DNA of 64,000 nt, taken from Polaromonas eurypsychrophila. GTDB lineage: Bacteria > Pseudomonadota > Gammaproteobacteria > Burkholderiales > Burkholderiaceae_C. The stretch spans positions 186,001-250,000 of the forward strand of contig NZ_BMIG01000003.1 in the NCBI RefSeq assembly GCF_014641715.1. The letters run 5' to 3'. Below are positions 18,132 through 27,858 of this stretch, in pieces (the stretch's first letter is position 1; each line of letters begins with the position of its first letter). A program made the translations under genes and the position numbers. The notes beneath the pieces are model-generated. The model had not been told where the DNA came from. It saw only the letters and a program-made list of their open reading frames with translations, and made no database searches.

Positions 18132-19292
18132 ATGCGCAAATCCTGGCTTCTGTTTTCCCAAACCGTCACGCTGCTGCTCGCCGCCTACTTTGTGGTCGCC
18201 ACCCTGCAGCCGCAATGGGTCAACCGGCAGGCGCTGGGCAATGCCATCTCTGTCATTGAGGCGCCCGCAGGCTCGGCAGGCGGCGCCGCGCCAGCCGGCA
18301 GTTTTGCCGCCGCCGCCAAGGCTGCGTCAGCCGCCGTGGTCAGCATCAACACCAGCAAGGCGGCGGCGCGCCACCCCAATATGGATGACCCCTGGTTCAA
18401 ATTTTTCTTTGGCGACCAGGGCGGAAGTAGCGAGCCGCAGGTCGGTCTGGGCAGCGGCGTCATCGTCAGCCCGAACGGCTACATCCTGACCAACAACCAT
18501 GTGGTCGAAGGCGCAGACGACATCGAGGTCATCCTCAACGACACCCGCAGGGCCAAGGCTAAAGTCATAGGCACCGACCCCGAAACCGACCTGGCCATCC
18601 TGAAGATCGAACTCGACAAGCTGCCCATCATCGTGCTGGGCAGCTCCGACACCGCGCAGGTCGGCGACCCGGTGCTGGCCATCGGCAACCCGTTTGGGGT
18701 GGGCCAGACGGTGACCAGCGGCATCGTCAGCGCGCTGGGCCGCAACCAGCTCGGCATCAACACCTTCGAGAATTTCATTCAGACCGACGCCGCCATCAAC
18801 CCCGGCAACTCCGGTGGCGCGCTGGTTGACACCCAGGGCCGGCTGCTCGGCATCAACACCGCGATTTACTCGCGCTCGGGCGGCTCCATGGGCATCGGTT
18901 TTGCCATTCCGGTGTCTACCGGCAAGCAGGTGCTGGAGAGTATTTTGAAAGATGGCCAGGTCACGCGCGGCTGGATAGGCGTGGAGCCGCAAGACTTGAG
19001 CCCGGAACTGGCAGAGACCTTCGGCCTCAAGCCCGGCGCGCTCAACGGCGGCGGCGTGATCATCACCGGCGTGTTGCAAAACGGGCCGGCCGCGCAAGCC
19101 GGCATCATGCCCGGTGACGTGATTCTGGACGTCGCCGGCCAACCGGTTCGCACCGTGTCGGAGCTGCTGACCGCTGTCGCCGCGCTCAAGCCGGGCGTGT
19201 CCGCGCCGGTAGGGCTGCTGCGCAAGGACAAGAAAAACCAGGTGGCGGTGGTGCCCGGCACCCGGCAGCGCCCGCAAACACGCCGACCGTAA
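18132..19292 (+). CDS. DegS-like trypsin/PDZ serine protease
   Basis: A 386-residue HtrA-family protease, probably anchored in the inner membrane and facing the periplasm. An N-terminal membrane segment (about 9-25) is followed by an Ala-rich linker and a trypsin domain with the catalytic triad His123 (TNNHVVEG), Asp153 (ETDLAIL) and Ser227 (NPGNSGGAL). A single PDZ domain lies at about 270-365. One PDZ plus a membrane anchor resembles DegS more than DegP/DegQ; whether it cleaves an anti-sigma factor is unknown. It is convergent with tatC. Confidence 0.88.
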   Translation: MRKSWLLFSQTVTLLLAAYFVVATLQPQWVNRQALGNAISVIEAPAGSAGGAAPAGSFAAAAKAASAAVVSINTSKAAARHPNMDDPWFKFFFGDQGGSSEPQVGLGSGVIVSPNGYILTNNHVVEGADDIEVILNDTRRAKAKVIGTDPETDLAILKIELDKLPIIVLGSSDTAQVGDPVLAIGNPFGVGQTVTSGIVSALGRNQLGINTFENFIQTDAAINPGNSGGALVDTQGRLLGINTAIYSRSGGSMGIGFAIPVSTGKQVLESILKDGQVTRGWIGVEPQDLSPELAETFGLKPGALNGGGVIITGVLQNGPAAQAGIMPGDVILDVAGQPVRTVSELLTAVAALKPGVSAPVGLLRKDKKNQVAVVPGTRQRPQTRRP

Positions 19293-19300
19293 GCGGGTTT

Positions 19301-19357
19301 GCTCTGTTTTTTATAGCTGTTTGCGGTTACTGGCTATGGGCTAGTGCCGTATTTGGC
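19301..19357 (+). repeat. Family-1 dispersed repeat, copy E (diverged)
   Basis: TTTTTTATAGCTGTTTGCGG followed by GGCTATGGGCTAGTGCCGTATTT. It lies between the convergent 3' ends of the DegS-like gene and tatC. Confidence 0.5.
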
Positions 19358-19392
19358 TCTGAATCGGGCCTGGCGATTGGCCCGCGTTTGAC

Positions 19393-20187
19393 TCAGGGCT
19401 TGGCGGCTTCGGCGTCGTCGTCGGGCGCCTGGGTGTGCTTGATGAAAATCTGCGCCGCCCAGATGCCGACCTCATACAGGATACACATCGGAATCGCGAG
19501 CGCAAGTTGCGACACCACGTCGGGCGGGGTGACGATGGCGGCCACCACAAAGGCCAGCACGATGAAATAACCGCGGAAGTTCTTGAGCTTTTCGATACTG
19601 ACGATGTTCATGCGCGCCAGCACCACCACCGCAATCGGCACTTCAAATGCCATGCCGAAAGCCAGAAACATGCTCAGCACAAAACCAAGGTAGGCCTCGA
19701 TGTCGGGCGCCGCCACAATCGATTTGGGTGCAAAGCTCTGGATGAACTTGAACACTTGGCCGAAAACAAAGAAGTAGCAAAACGCCACGCCAACAAAAAA
19801 CAGCAGGGTGCTGGACACCACCAGCGGCATCACCAGTTTTTTCTCATGTGTGTACAGGCCAGGCGCCACAAAGGCCCAGACCTGGTAAAGCACCACCGGC
19901 AAGGCCAGCATGAAGGCGGCCATCAACAAAATCTTGAGTGGCACCAGAAACGGCGAGATCACTGAGGTGGCGATCAGCGAGGCGCCCGCAGGCAGGGTGG
20001 CGACCAGCGGCGCGGCCAACAGGTCAAACAACACGGCGGGACCGGGCCAGATGGCCAGCAAACCAGCCGCGATGCCGATGGCAATCACGATCCGGATCAT
20101 CCGGTCACGCAGCTCCATCAGGTGCTGCACAAAAGGCTGCTCGGTGCCCGCGAGTTCGTCGGGCTTGTCGGTGGTGGGGTCGCTCAT
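19393..20187 (-). CDS. tatC: Sec-independent translocase subunit TatC
   Basis: TatC recognises twin-arginine signal peptides and nucleates the Tat export channel. The 264-residue product has six membrane segments and the conserved cytoplasmic N-terminal HLMELRDRMIR, the FVAPGLYTHEKK loop and FGMAFEVPIAVV. It is the last gene of tatABC, and of an 18-kb block of minus-strand genes, 70 bp after tatB. Confidence 0.97.
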   Translation of the reverse strand: MSDPTTDKPDELAGTEQPFVQHLMELRDRMIRIVIAIGIAAGLLAIWPGPAVLFDLLAAPLVATLPAGASLIATSVISPFLVPLKILLMAAFMLALPVVLYQVWAFVAPGLYTHEKKLVMPLVVSSTLLFFVGVAFCYFFVFGQVFKFIQSFAPKSIVAAPDIEAYLGFVLSMFLAFGMAFEVPIAVVVLARMNIVSIEKLKNFRGYFIVLAFVVAAIVTPPDVVSQLALAIPMCILYEVGIWAAQIFIKHTQAPDDDAEAAKP

Positions 20188-20257
20188 GAGGATTTTTGCG
20201 CTGGGAAAGGGGCGAAGGGGCGCCGGGGGCTGCGCGTGGATGCGTTAAAAAGGGAAA

Positions 20258-20737
20258 TCAGCCGTTTTGACCGGAGGACGTGCTGGGGCGGGGGCGATAA
20301 CGCGCCACGCGGGCCGCACCCGACAGCGCCTTGGTACGCACGCCGGATCGCGCCTTGTACCACTGCGGGGTGGCGCCGGTCTTGAGCCGCCAGTTTTTCT
20401 TCGGGTGTTTGTATTCTGGCAGTGTGATCATGCCGGGCAACTCGTCGCTGGAGGCCGCGCCAGTGGTTTCTGCCCAGGATTTTTCAAAGTCGCTGGTATT
20501 GGTCTGGATTGAGTTCTCGACGTCGCGCGCCGCACCCTCCATCGACTCCTTCATCTTCTTGAGCTCGTCGAGTTCCATCGAGCGACTGACCTCTTGCTTC
20601 ACGTCAGACACGTAACGCTGCGCCTTGCCCAGCAACATGCCCACGGTACGCGCAACACGCGGCAGTTTTTCAGGGCCGATCACGATCAGCGCTACCGCGC
20701 CTATCAGCGCGATTTTGGACAGGCCGATGTCAATCAT
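20258..20737 (-). CDS. tatB: Sec-independent translocase subunit TatB
   Basis: TatB forms the signal-peptide receptor with TatC. The 159-residue product starts [20 protein letters not shown], followed by [13 protein letters not shown], the TatB hinge and amphipathic helix, then a charged coiled region and a basic C-terminal tail. It lies between tatA and tatC. A family-2 repeat separates it from tatA. Confidence 0.95.
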   Translation of the reverse strand: MIDIGLSKIALIGAVALIVIGPEKLPRVARTVGMLLGKAQRYVSDVKQEVSRSMELDELKKMKESMEGAARDVENSIQTNTSDFEKSWAETTGAASSDELPGMITLPEYKHPKKNWRLKTGATPQWYKARSGVRTKALSGAARVARYRPRPSTSSGQNG

Positions 20738-20775
20738 GCGGGATCAGCAGGCAAGCGGACGGGTTTGGGGGCAAA

Positions 20776-20870
20776 CGGCCGCCGCGCAGGGCCGCCCCAA
20801 GCAAGGCCAGCCCCGTTTCGAGTGCAGGGGGCAGCGAGCCGCAGGCACGCAGTGGCGAGCGTGGGGGCGA
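20776..20870 (-). repeat. Family-2 GC-rich repeat, copy c
   Basis: Read on the minus strand shortly after the tatA stop: CGCCCCCACGCTCGCCACTG, then the GTGCCTGCGGCTCGC and CCCCCTGCACT segments. It lies inside the tatA-tatB gap. Confidence 0.5.
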
Positions 20871-20876
20871 ACATTT

Positions 20877-21125
20877 CTAGAGCTTTTGCTTGGCTTCCAC
20901 GTCGATCGTGGTTTTGTCGGCGGCCTGCGCATGACTGACTTGACCGGCAGGTGCGGCGGCAGCGGCTTTTTCTTCAGCGGTCTGGCCGCCTTCTTTCATG
21001 CCGTCCTTGAAACCCTTGACGGCACCGCCCAGGTCGCCGCCCATATTTCTGAGTTTTTTGGTGCCAAACACCATCACGACGATCAGCAGCACGATCAGCC
21101 AGTGCCAAATGGAAAATGAGCCCAT
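20877..21125 (-). CDS. tatA: Sec-independent translocase subunit TatA
   Basis: TatA polymerises to form the translocation site. The 82-residue product has one N-terminal membrane helix ([15 protein letters not shown]), the hinge [20 protein letters not shown] and an Ala-rich charged tail. It is the first gene of tatABC, about 260 bp downstream of hinT with a family-2 repeat between them. Confidence 0.96.
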   Translation of the reverse strand: MGSFSIWHWLIVLLIVVMVFGTKKLRNMGGDLGGAVKGFKDGMKEGGQTAEEKAAAAAPAGQVSHAQAADKTTIDVEAKQKL

Positions 21126-21296
21126 GTTTCTCTCCTAAGCTTTAATTGCAATGTTGCACAAGGTTAGGACCATTCTAAAGGCCTTGCGCAGTGGCGCGCT
21201 CGAATAGCCCTGCATAAACCGCATGCTTGCATCTGGTGTGTGATGCCCAAGTTGCAAGTGGGGATTTACCCGCGAACGACGGTGGCCCTCTTAACC

Positions 21297-21388
21297 CAGC
21301 CGGGGCCGCGGGCCCGGCTCTGCCGGCCCGCAGGCGCAGCGGCCCCCTCGGGGGGCAGAGAGCCACACGCAGTGGGCGAACGTGGGGG
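21297..21388 (-). repeat. Family-2 GC-rich repeat, copy d
   Basis: Starts directly at the hinT TAG on the minus strand with CCCCCACGTTCGCCCACTGC. It contains the CTGCCCCCCGAGGGGGCC hairpin and the CCGGCAGAGCCGG hairpin. Confidence 0.65.
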
Positions 21389-21763
21389 CTAACCCTTTAT
21401 CCAGGGTCGCGGACCACCCATGACATGGATGTGCAGGTGATGCACTTCCTGGCCGCCCTCGGCGCCTGTGTTGATGACAATGCGAAAACCACCTTCAGGG
21501 TAGGGTTTGCAGCCTTTTTCAACAGCCAGCCTGGGTGCCAGCGCCATCATGCGGCCCAGCAGTGCCTCATGCGCCAGACCGACCTGCGCCATCGACGCGA
21601 CATGCGCCTTCGGGATCATCAAAAAATGCACCGGGGCCCAAGGGTTGATGTCGTCAAAGACAAAAATGTCGGCGTCTTCGTAGACCTTGCGGCTGGGGAT
21701 TTTTCCGGCGGCAATCTTGCAAAAAATGCATTTGTCGTCGTGGGCGTGGCTGGGCTGGCTCAT
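21389..21763 (-). CDS. hinT: HIT-family purine nucleoside phosphoramidase (HinT)
   Basis: A 124-residue histidine-triad protein that hydrolyses AMP-lysine and related phosphoramidates. The triad HLHIH (His109, His111, His113) and the CIFCKIAAGKIPS N-terminus, with two metal-type cysteines, are present. It lies between the DUF4870-like gene and tatA in the his-tat block, a conserved place for hinT in Burkholderiales. Confidence 0.94.
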   Translation of the reverse strand: MSQPSHAHDDKCIFCKIAAGKIPSRKVYEDADIFVFDDINPWAPVHFLMIPKAHVASMAQVGLAHEALLGRMMALAPRLAVEKGCKPYPEGGFRIVINTGAEGGQEVHHLHIHVMGGPRPWIKG

Positions 21764-21785
21764 GGTCGGCTGGAGTGGGATTGAC

Positions 21786-22157
21786 TCAAAGTTCAGGGTG
21801 CGAGGTGGCCGGACGCTGGCTGTTAAAACGCATCCAGCCGCGGATGCAGCGGTACAGGTACCAGAGCCAGACGATGCCGTAAGCGATCATGCCGGGCACG
21901 ATGAACAGCAGCCACAGCGGCGACAGCAGCACCAGCCACATCAGGGTCCACCAGAAGGTCTGGATCATGTAGTTGTGGTGGTCGATGTAAAGCACATCGG
22001 ACTCCTCGCCACGGCGCACGTAGTTGACGATCAGTGCGACCACCGCGAAGATGCCGCCGCTGAACCAGGCCAGCGTGTGCAGGCCATACAGCACATGCAT
22101 GACGATGCGGTCGTTCGGGCTTTTGGTGTCGAACTCGGCCAGGTTGGTCTCGCTCAT
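21786..22157 (-). CDS. Small membrane protein, DUF4870-like
   Basis: A 123-residue protein with three or four hydrophobic segments (HVLYGLHTLAWFSGGIFAVV, WWTLMWLVLLSPLWLLFIV, MIAYGIVWLWYLY) and a charged RRGEESDVLYIDHHNY loop. It resembles DUF4870-type proteins found beside hisE and hinT in related genomes; no function is known. The gaps to hisE (32 bp) and hinT (22 bp) suggest co-transcription with the his operon. Confidence 0.75.
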   Translation of the reverse strand: MSETNLAEFDTKSPNDRIVMHVLYGLHTLAWFSGGIFAVVALIVNYVRRGEESDVLYIDHHNYMIQTFWWTLMWLVLLSPLWLLFIVPGMIAYGIVWLWYLYRCIRGWMRFNSQRPATSHPEL

Positions 22158-22189
22158 GGTCTCTCCTTGTTGCTGCGTGCGGGATGATG

Positions 22190-22570
22190 CTATTTTTCAG
22201 CGGCGTCGCGGTCCTGCGCCTTGCGCAGGGCTTTTTCCTCAATGCCGCTGGTGCCCTCGCGGCGCTCGAGTTCGGCGATCACGTCGGCCGGGGACAGCCC
22301 GTAATGGGCCAGCGCAATCAGGCTGTGAAACCACAGGTCAGCGACCTCACCGACCAGTTTGGCATTGAGTTCAGGCGTCCCGCCGCCGTGGTCAACGTCT
22401 TTGGCCGCCATCACGGTTTCAGTGGCTTCCTCGCCGATTTTTTTCAGGAAGGCATCGGGGCCCTTGTGCAGCAGGCGCGCCACATAACTGGTGTCGGGGT
22501 CGCCGCCCTGGGCCGGCTTGCGGCTTTCGATGATGCGCGCCAGGCGCTGCAGGGAGTCGTTGGAAGTCAT
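22190..22570 (-). CDS. hisE: Phosphoribosyl-ATP pyrophosphatase
   Basis: HisE catalyses the second step of histidine synthesis, removing pyrophosphate from phosphoribosyl-ATP. The 126-residue product is a stand-alone MazG-fold protein with the metal-binding [12 protein letters not shown] and [11 protein letters not shown] helices. It lies 13 bp after hisI; the two functions are separate genes here, not fused. Confidence 0.95.
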   Translation of the reverse strand: MTSNDSLQRLARIIESRKPAQGGDPDTSYVARLLHKGPDAFLKKIGEEATETVMAAKDVDHGGGTPELNAKLVGEVADLWFHSLIALAHYGLSPADVIAELERREGTSGIEEKALRKAQDRDAAEK

Positions 22571-22583
22571 GGCTTGTTCTCGT

Positions 22584-22973
22584 CTATTTGTAGATGCTTT
22601 TCGGGTCTTTCAAGACCGGCTCGGTCACCACCCACTGGCCGTCTTTGTAAAGGCTGAAAAAACAGCTATGGCGGCCGGTGTGGCAGGCAATGCCCGGCTC
22701 GTGTCCGAGCTGGGTCACCCTGAGCAGGACCACGTCGTTGTCGCAGTCCATGCGGATCTCGTGCACCGTCTGCAGGTGGCCGGACTCCTCGCCCTTGTGC
22801 CACAAGCGCCCGCGCGAGCGGCTGTAATACACCGCCTGGCCCAGTTCGGCAGTTTTTTGCAGCGCCTCACGGTTCATCCAGGCAAACATCAATACGTCGC
22901 CGCTGGAGGCTTCCTGGGCGATGACGGGAATCAGACCCTTGTCGTCCCATTGGATGTCGTCTAGCCATTTCAT
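22584..22973 (-). CDS. hisI: Phosphoribosyl-AMP cyclohydrolase
   Basis: HisI opens the adenine ring of phosphoribosyl-AMP, the third step of histidine synthesis. The 129-residue product has the signature [15 protein letters not shown] and the zinc/magnesium residues in [10 protein letters not shown] and [10 protein letters not shown]. It is separated from hisF by an unusually long 230-bp gap filled by two repeat elements. Confidence 0.96.
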   Translation of the reverse strand: MKWLDDIQWDDKGLIPVIAQEASSGDVLMFAWMNREALQKTAELGQAVYYSRSRGRLWHKGEESGHLQTVHEIRMDCDNDVVLLRVTQLGHEPGIACHTGRHSCFFSLYKDGQWVVTEPVLKDPKSIYK

Positions 22974-22993
22974 AGTTCTATTGTCCGTGATTG

Positions 22994-23106
22994 TGGAGCC
23001 CCCACGCTTGTCACTTCGTGTACTTTCGGCGGAGCGCTGCCCCTTGCACGAGGAAGAGGGGCGCTACGCCTGCGGGCCGGCGGAGCCGGACCCGCGGCCC
23101 CGGCTG
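22994..23106 (+). repeat. Family-2 GC-rich repeat, copy e (opposite orientation)
   Basis: On the plus strand it reads GAGCCCCCACGCTTGTCACT then a GCCCCTT...GAGGGGC hairpin and CCGGCGGAGCCGG. It lies inside the his operon and is the only copy not in sense orientation after a stop codon. Confidence 0.65.
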
Positions 23107-23141
23107 GAATGGGGAGGCAGACCCTAGTTCATGCGCACTCA

Positions 23142-23192
23142 CTACCAAATTTATAGCTGCTTGCGCCCGCCAGACAAGGGCTGGAGCTCAAA
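23142..23192 (+). repeat. Family-1 dispersed repeat, copy F
   Basis: CCAAATTTATAGCTGCTTGC followed by GCCCGCCAGACAAGGGCTGG. It lies immediately beyond the hisF stop, adjacent to family-2 copy e. Confidence 0.7.
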
Positions 23193-23203
23193 ATGACTTG
23201 AAA

Positions 23204-24022
23204 TTAAAACCGTACTGGAATGCCGCGCGCCGCCATGTGCGCCTTGGCTTGCTGCACGGTGTACTCGCCGTAATGAAAGATGCTGGCGGCCAGCACTGCA
23301 TCGGCGCCGCCCAGCTGGATGCCGTCTGCCAGGTGGTCCAGATTGCCGACGCCACCGGAGGCGATCACCGGCACACTGACCGCGTCGCTGACGGCGCGCG
23401 TCAGCGCCAGGTCGAAACCGGCCTTGGTGCCGTCGCGGTCCATGCTGGTCAGCAGAATTTCGCCGGCGCCGCGGCGCGCCATCTCGCTGGCCCAGGCCAC
23501 CGCGTCCAGCCCGGTGTTCTTGCGCCCGCCATGGCTGTAAACATCCCAGCCCGGTCCGCGCGTGAGCGCTTCCTCGTCGGAGCGACGCTTGGCGTCAATG
23601 GCCACCACGATGCACTGCGCGCCGTATTTTGCCGAGGCGTCTTCGATCACCTGCGGATTGGCCAGCGCGGCCGAGTTGAAACTGGTCTTGTCGGCCCCTG
23701 CATTGAGCAGACGCCGCACGTCGTCCACCGTGCGCACACCGCCACCGACCGTCAGCGGAATAAAGACCTGGGAAGCCACCGCCTCGATGATGTGCAGGAT
23801 CAGGTCGCGCCCGTCGCTGGTGGCCGTGATGTCCAGAAAGGTCAGTTCGTCGGCACCCTGCTCGTTGTAACGCGCAGCAATTTCGACCGGATCGCCGGCG
23901 TCGCGCAACTCAACGAAGTTAACGCCCTTGACCACGCGGCCGCCGGTCACATCAAGGCAGGGAATAATCCGTTTAGCGAGCAAGACAGGCAGGCCAGCGA
24001 AGCGGTTTGAGGCCAGGGTCAC
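23204..24022 (-). CDS. hisF: Imidazole glycerol phosphate synthase, cyclase subunit
   Basis: HisF uses ammonia delivered by HisH to make imidazole glycerol phosphate and AICAR. It has the (beta-alpha)8 barrel motifs [31 protein letters not shown] and [13 protein letters not shown]. From the GTG at 24022 it is 272 residues. A TTG at 23983 would start with [11 protein letters not shown], the usual family N-terminus, and may be the true start; neither has a clear ribosome-binding site. Confidence 0.95.
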   Translation of the reverse strand: MTLASNRFAGLPVLLAKRIIPCLDVTGGRVVKGVNFVELRDAGDPVEIAARYNEQGADELTFLDITATSDGRDLILHIIEAVASQVFIPLTVGGGVRTVDDVRRLLNAGADKTSFNSAALANPQVIEDASAKYGAQCIVVAIDAKRRSDEEALTRGPGWDVYSHGGRKNTGLDAVAWASEMARRGAGEILLTSMDRDGTKAGFDLALTRAVSDAVSVPVIASGGVGNLDHLADGIQLGGADAVLAASIFHYGEYTVQQAKAHMAARGIPVRF

Positions 24023-24030
24023 CGCGGAAT

Positions 24031-24093
24031 CGGCTTTGCCGGGCCGCTGGTGGCGCCCCCTGGGGGGAGGCGGCCAAGGGCCGCTTCGGGGGG
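24031..24093 (-). repeat. Family-2-related GC-rich element, copy f (partial)
   Basis: Directly after the hisA TAA the minus strand reads CCCCCCGAAGCGGCCCTTGG and then a CCCCCC/GGGGGC hairpin. It lacks the CACGCTTGTCAC core of full copies. Confidence 0.4.
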
Positions 24094-24834
24094 TTATCCA
24101 TTTAATTCGTCAGCCCGGGCCTGCGCTGCGGCGAAATCCAGGTCGCCGCTGTAAATCGAGCGGCCGCAAATCACGCCTTCAACACCTTCGTTTTCGACCG
24201 CGCACAGCGCCTCGATGTCGGCCATGTTTGACAGGCCACCGGAGGCAATCACCGGGATTGTCAGTGCCTGCGCCAGCTTGACGGTGGCTTCAATGTTGAT
24301 GCCGGTGAGCATGCCGTCGCGGCCAATGTCAGTGTAGATGATGCCTTCAACGCCGTAGTCCTGGAATTTCTTGCCGAGGTCGATCACCTCGTGGCCAGTC
24401 ATCTTGCTCCAGCCGTCGGTAGCGACTTTGCCGTCCTTGGCATCCAGGCCGACGATGATGTGGCCGCCAAACGCGGTGCAGGCGTCCTGCAGGAAGCCGG
24501 GGTTTTTCACCGCAGCCGTGCCAATGATCACGTAGCGAAGGCCGGAGTCGAGGTAACGCTCGATGGTGTCCAGGTCGCGGATGCCGCCGCCGAGCTGCAC
24601 GTCGATCTCGCTGCCGACTTCAGCCAGGATTTTCCTGATCGCGGCTTCATTTTTCGGTTTGCCGGCAAAAGCCCCGTTCAGGTCCACCAGGTGCAAGCGA
24701 CGCGCACCCTTGTCGACCCAGCTGCGCGCCATGGCCGCCGGGTCTTCACTGAAGATGGTGGACTGGTCCATGTCCCCCTGTTTGAGGCGAACGCAGTGGC
24801 CGTCTTTCAAGTCAATCGCGGGGATGAGTAGCAT
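24094..24834 (-). CDS. hisA: ProFAR isomerase
   Basis: HisA isomerises ProFAR to PRFAR in histidine synthesis. The 246-residue barrel protein has the N-terminal catalytic Asp in [16 protein letters not shown], the second in YTDIGRDGM, and phosphate-binding VQLGGGIRD and VIASGGLSN loops. It lies between hisH and hisF. Confidence 0.96.
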   Translation of the reverse strand: MLLIPAIDLKDGHCVRLKQGDMDQSTIFSEDPAAMARSWVDKGARRLHLVDLNGAFAGKPKNEAAIRKILAEVGSEIDVQLGGGIRDLDTIERYLDSGLRYVIIGTAAVKNPGFLQDACTAFGGHIIVGLDAKDGKVATDGWSKMTGHEVIDLGKKFQDYGVEGIIYTDIGRDGMLTGINIEATVKLAQALTIPVIASGGLSNMADIEALCAVENEGVEGVICGRSIYSGDLDFAAAQARADELNG

Positions 24835-24909
24835 GGGAGTGAGGCAAAGCGGTGGATGGGAAGGAAAAGCGATGGGCGAAAAAAGGCGTGCGGCGGCAGG
24901 CGCAGGGGC

Positions 24910-25599
24910 TCAGGGATTCCAGTGGAGGAAGTTGCGGTACAGGGCGAGGCCGTGGTCTGCGCTTTTTTCGGGGTGAAATTGGGTCGCAAAAATATTATCG
25001 CGTGCCAGCGCCGCCGTAAAGCGGGCGCCATAGTCAGCAAAACCCGCAGTGTGGCGCGCATCCGACGGCTGTGCATAAAAGCTGTGAACGAAATAGAAGT
25101 AAGCGCCGTCGGGCACGCCGTCCCACACCGGGTGCGGCGCTGCACCCTTCGCAGTCGCCTGGTCAACCTGGTTCCAGCCCATTTGCGGCACCTTGAAGCG
25201 GCTGCCGTCGGGCTGGGTGCGGCCCGCCAGGTCAAACTTGAGGACCTCGCCGGGAATCAGGTTCAGGCCAGCGGTGCCGGCGTCGCCGTCACCGGGCTGT
25301 CCTTCCTGGCTGTGCGTGAGCAGCATCTGCATGCCGACGCAGACGCCGAACAGCGGTTTGTTCGCTGCGGCATGCAGCACGGCAGGAAGCATGCCGGAGT
25401 CGGCCAGCTCACGCATGCAATCGGCAATTGCGCCCTGGCCCGGCAACACCACACGCCCGGCTTTCATGACCTCTTCGGCGCGGGAGGTGACGATCACTTC
25501 GACGCCGCTGCCTTGCGCCACATGCTGGACGGCCTGCGACACCGAGCGCAGGTTGCCCATGCCGTAATCGACCACAGCGACAGTGTTGGTGTGTGCCAT
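24910..25599 (-). CDS. hisH: Imidazole glycerol phosphate synthase, glutaminase subunit
   Basis: HisH hydrolyses glutamine and channels ammonia to HisF. The 229-residue class-I amidotransferase has the catalytic Cys in [12 protein letters not shown], and the His and Glu in [17 protein letters not shown] near the N-terminus is typical. It follows hisB after 95 bp that contain a family-1 repeat. Confidence 0.95.
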   Translation of the reverse strand: MAHTNTVAVVDYGMGNLRSVSQAVQHVAQGSGVEVIVTSRAEEVMKAGRVVLPGQGAIADCMRELADSGMLPAVLHAAANKPLFGVCVGMQMLLTHSQEGQPGDGDAGTAGLNLIPGEVLKFDLAGRTQPDGSRFKVPQMGWNQVDQATAKGAAPHPVWDGVPDGAYFYFVHSFYAQPSDARHTAGFADYGARFTAALARDNIFATQFHPEKSADHGLALYRNFLHWNP

Positions 25600-25614
25600 T
25601 AAAAACAGGAAAAT

Positions 25615-25668
25615 GCTATTAAATTGATAGCTTCTTGTGCCCGTGAGCTATGGGCTGGAGGCTAAAAC
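25615..25668 (+). repeat. Family-1 dispersed repeat, copy G
   Basis: GCTATTAAATTGATAGCTTC followed by TGTGCCCGTGAGCTATGGGC and TGGAGGC. This is one of the best-conserved copies, in the hisB-hisH gap. Confidence 0.7.
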
Positions 25669-25694
25669 AATGCTCAAAGCCATGTTTTTTTGCC

Positions 25695-26315
25695 TTACAG
25701 CGACCCTTTGGTCGAGGGAATCACGCCGGCAGAACGCGGATCGATCTCCAGCGCCATGCGCAGGGCGCGCGCAAAGGCCTTGAACACCGTTTCGGCCTGG
25801 TGGTGTGCGTTGTCGCCGCGCAGGTTGTCGATGTGCAGGGTGACAAACGCGTGGTTGGCAAACCCCTGGAAAAACTCATAAGCGAGCTGGCTGTCGAAGC
25901 TGCCAATCATGCCGCTCTTGAACGGCACATGCATCTCCAGGCCGGGCCGCCCCGAAAAATCGACCACCACGCGCGACAGCGCCTCGTCCAGCGGCACATA
26001 GGCATGACCATAGCGGCGCAGGCCTTTTTTGTCGCCAACCGCCTGGGCCACCGCCTGGCCGAAGGTGATGCCCACATCTTCCACCGTGTGATGACCGTCG
26101 ATGTGCAGGTCGCCGTCGGCATGGATGTCCAGGTCGATGAGACCATGGCGCGCGATCTGGTCCAGCATGTGGTCGAAAAAGCCAATGCCGGTGGACAGGC
26201 GCGACTGCCCGGTGCCGTCGAGGTTAAGCTTGACGGTGATCTTGGTTTCGGCGGTGTTGCGCGAGATCTCGGCAGTTCTCGGGGCAACAGGAGCCAGGGC
26301 GGTCTGGGTGGTCAT
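25695..26315 (-). CDS. hisB: Imidazoleglycerol-phosphate dehydratase
   Basis: HisB dehydrates imidazole glycerol phosphate. The 206-residue product is the monofunctional form, without the phosphatase domain fused in E. coli. The manganese-binding histidine motifs [25 protein letters not shown] and [13 protein letters not shown] are present. Its ATG overlaps the hisC stop by 4 bp. Confidence 0.96.
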   Translation of the reverse strand: MTTQTALAPVAPRTAEISRNTAETKITVKLNLDGTGQSRLSTGIGFFDHMLDQIARHGLIDLDIHADGDLHIDGHHTVEDVGITFGQAVAQAVGDKKGLRRYGHAYVPLDEALSRVVVDFSGRPGLEMHVPFKSGMIGSFDSQLAYEFFQGFANHAFVTLHIDNLRGDNAHHQAETVFKAFARALRMALEIDPRSAGVIPSTKGSL

Positions 26316-27403
26316 AGGGATTTTTTGAGCGCTGCCAGCATCTGCTTATTCTCGTCGGCGGTGCCGACGGTCAGGCGCAAACAATCAGCCAGCAAAGGAT
26401 GCATTTTAGAAACATTTTTGACCAGCACGCCGCAAGAGCGCATGCCTTCAAAGGTTTTTGCGGCATTGGCCACCCGGATCAGCACCATGTTGGCGTCACT
26501 TTTCCAGGTTTTGACATCGGGCAAGGCCTGCAGTGCGTCCACCAGCAGGGTGCGCTGGGCGCGTATGTCTTGCGCCTGTTCGGCAAACACATCGGCATGC
26601 TCCAGCGCAAACAGCGCACATTCGTAATTGAGCACGCTGATGTTGTAAGGCGGGCGCACCTTGTCGATTTCGGCGATCAGCGCTTTCGGTCCCATCATGT
26701 AGCCCAGCCGCACGCCGGCCAGGCCAAACTTGCTCATGGTGCGCATCAGCAGTACGTGGCCGTAGCGCCCCGGCTCCTGAGCCAGGCGTGTGATGTAGCT
26801 GCGGCTGGCAAAAGGCTGGTAGGCCTCGTCCATCACCACCAACCCCGGTGCCGCGGCGATGATCCTGTCGATCACCACGTCGTCCCACAGGTTGGCGGTC
26901 GGATTGTTCGGGTAGGCGATGTAGATGATGGACGGCTGGTGTTCAGCGATCGCGGCCAGCATGGCGGCTTCGTCGAGTTCAAAGTCGGGGCTCAAGGGAA
27001 CGCCAATGAACTTCAGGCCCTGCAATTGCGCGCTCATGCCATACATCACAAAACCAGGCAGCGGCGCCAGGATGGAGGCACCCGGCACATCGCAGGCCAT
27101 GGCCAGCAGCGAGATCAGCTCGTCAGAGCCGTTTCCGAGCATGATGTCAAAGCCTTCGGGCATGCCGGCGTACTCGGCCAGAGCCTCGCGCAGATCATTG
27201 ATACGCCCGTCCGGGTAGCGGTTCAACGCCAGCGCACCCAGGCGCTGGCCCAGATGCGCCTGCAAGGCCGCCGGTAGCCGGTGCGGATTTTCCATTGCGT
27301 CCAGCTTGACCAGGCCTGTTGATTCCTGGATGGCGTAGGCATGCATGGACTGCACGTCCTGACGAATGCGTGTGGTAATAAGGTTTGCCAGACAGGCTTT
27401 CAT
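26312..27403 (-). CDS. hisC: Histidinol-phosphate aminotransferase
   Basis: HisC is a fold-type I PLP aminotransferase. The 363-residue product from the ATG at 27403 begins [20 protein letters not shown] and has [17 protein letters not shown], the VMDEAYQPF Asp and the PLP lysine in [16 protein letters not shown] longer open frame overlaps vapC. The chosen ATG overlaps the vapC TGA by 4 bp, so hisC translation may depend on ribosomes finishing the toxin gene. Confidence 0.95.
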   Translation of the reverse strand: MKACLANLITTRIRQDVQSMHAYAIQESTGLVKLDAMENPHRLPAALQAHLGQRLGALALNRYPDGRINDLREALAEYAGMPEGFDIMLGNGSDELISLLAMACDVPGASILAPLPGFVMYGMSAQLQGLKFIGVPLSPDFELDEAAMLAAIAEHQPSIIYIAYPNNPTANLWDDVVIDRIIAAAPGLVVMDEAYQPFASRSYITRLAQEPGRYGHVLLMRTMSKFGLAGVRLGYMMGPKALIAEIDKVRPPYNISVLNYECALFALEHADVFAEQAQDIRAQRTLLVDALQALPDVKTWKSDANMVLIRVANAAKTFEGMRSCGVLVKNVSKMHPLLADCLRLTVGTADENKQMLAALKKSL

Positions 27404-27858
27404 TGGGTCAGCTCCAGCAGTTCGACGCTGGCCTTGAATGGATTGATCACCTGAACGTCGCCATAGTGCTGCTCGTGCGCCATGTCTTCGCTCAGCAAAT
27501 AACGACAACCCATGTGTTGGGCCGCTGCTACCACCAGACTGTCCCAATAGTGCAAGCCGTAGCGGCTTTCAACGGCCCACGCTGACTCAACGGTGGCATG
27601 GTCAATCTGCCAGGGTTGCCAGAGTTCGTAGCGCCGAACTTCCGCGCGTGCATCACCGGCAGGCATGGGTGGCTTGATTTTGCGCGTGCTTATAACGTAA
27701 AACTCATTCAGAACCTGAGTGCTGACACGGCCTATGCCTCGCTGCCAGAGCAAACTCAGCCATGCAATGGCAGCCTTCTGCTTGACCGGGTCGCAACCGT
27801 CTTCGCTGTACACCAGAATGTTGGCATCCACAAAAACTCCGAAAGATGCACCACTCAT
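27400..27858 (-). CDS. vapC: PIN-domain toxin, VapC-like
   Basis: A 152-residue PIN-domain protein; VapC toxins are magnesium-dependent endoribonucleases. The four acidic active-site residues are visible: Asp11 (VFVDANIL), Glu52 (LNEFYV), Asp106 (HYWDSLVV) and Asp125 (LLSEDM). Its ATG overlaps the vapB TGA, and its TGA overlaps the hisC ATG, both as ATGA. It thus sits seamlessly between hisD and hisC. Nothing in it is broken, so it appears functional. Its RNA target is unknown. Confidence 0.88.
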   Translation of the reverse strand: MSGASFGVFVDANILVYSEDGCDPVKQKAAIAWLSLLWQRGIGRVSTQVLNEFYVISTRKIKPPMPAGDARAEVRRYELWQPWQIDHATVESAWAVESRYGLHYWDSLVVAAAQHMGCRYLLSEDMAHEQHYGDVQVINPFKASVELLELTQ

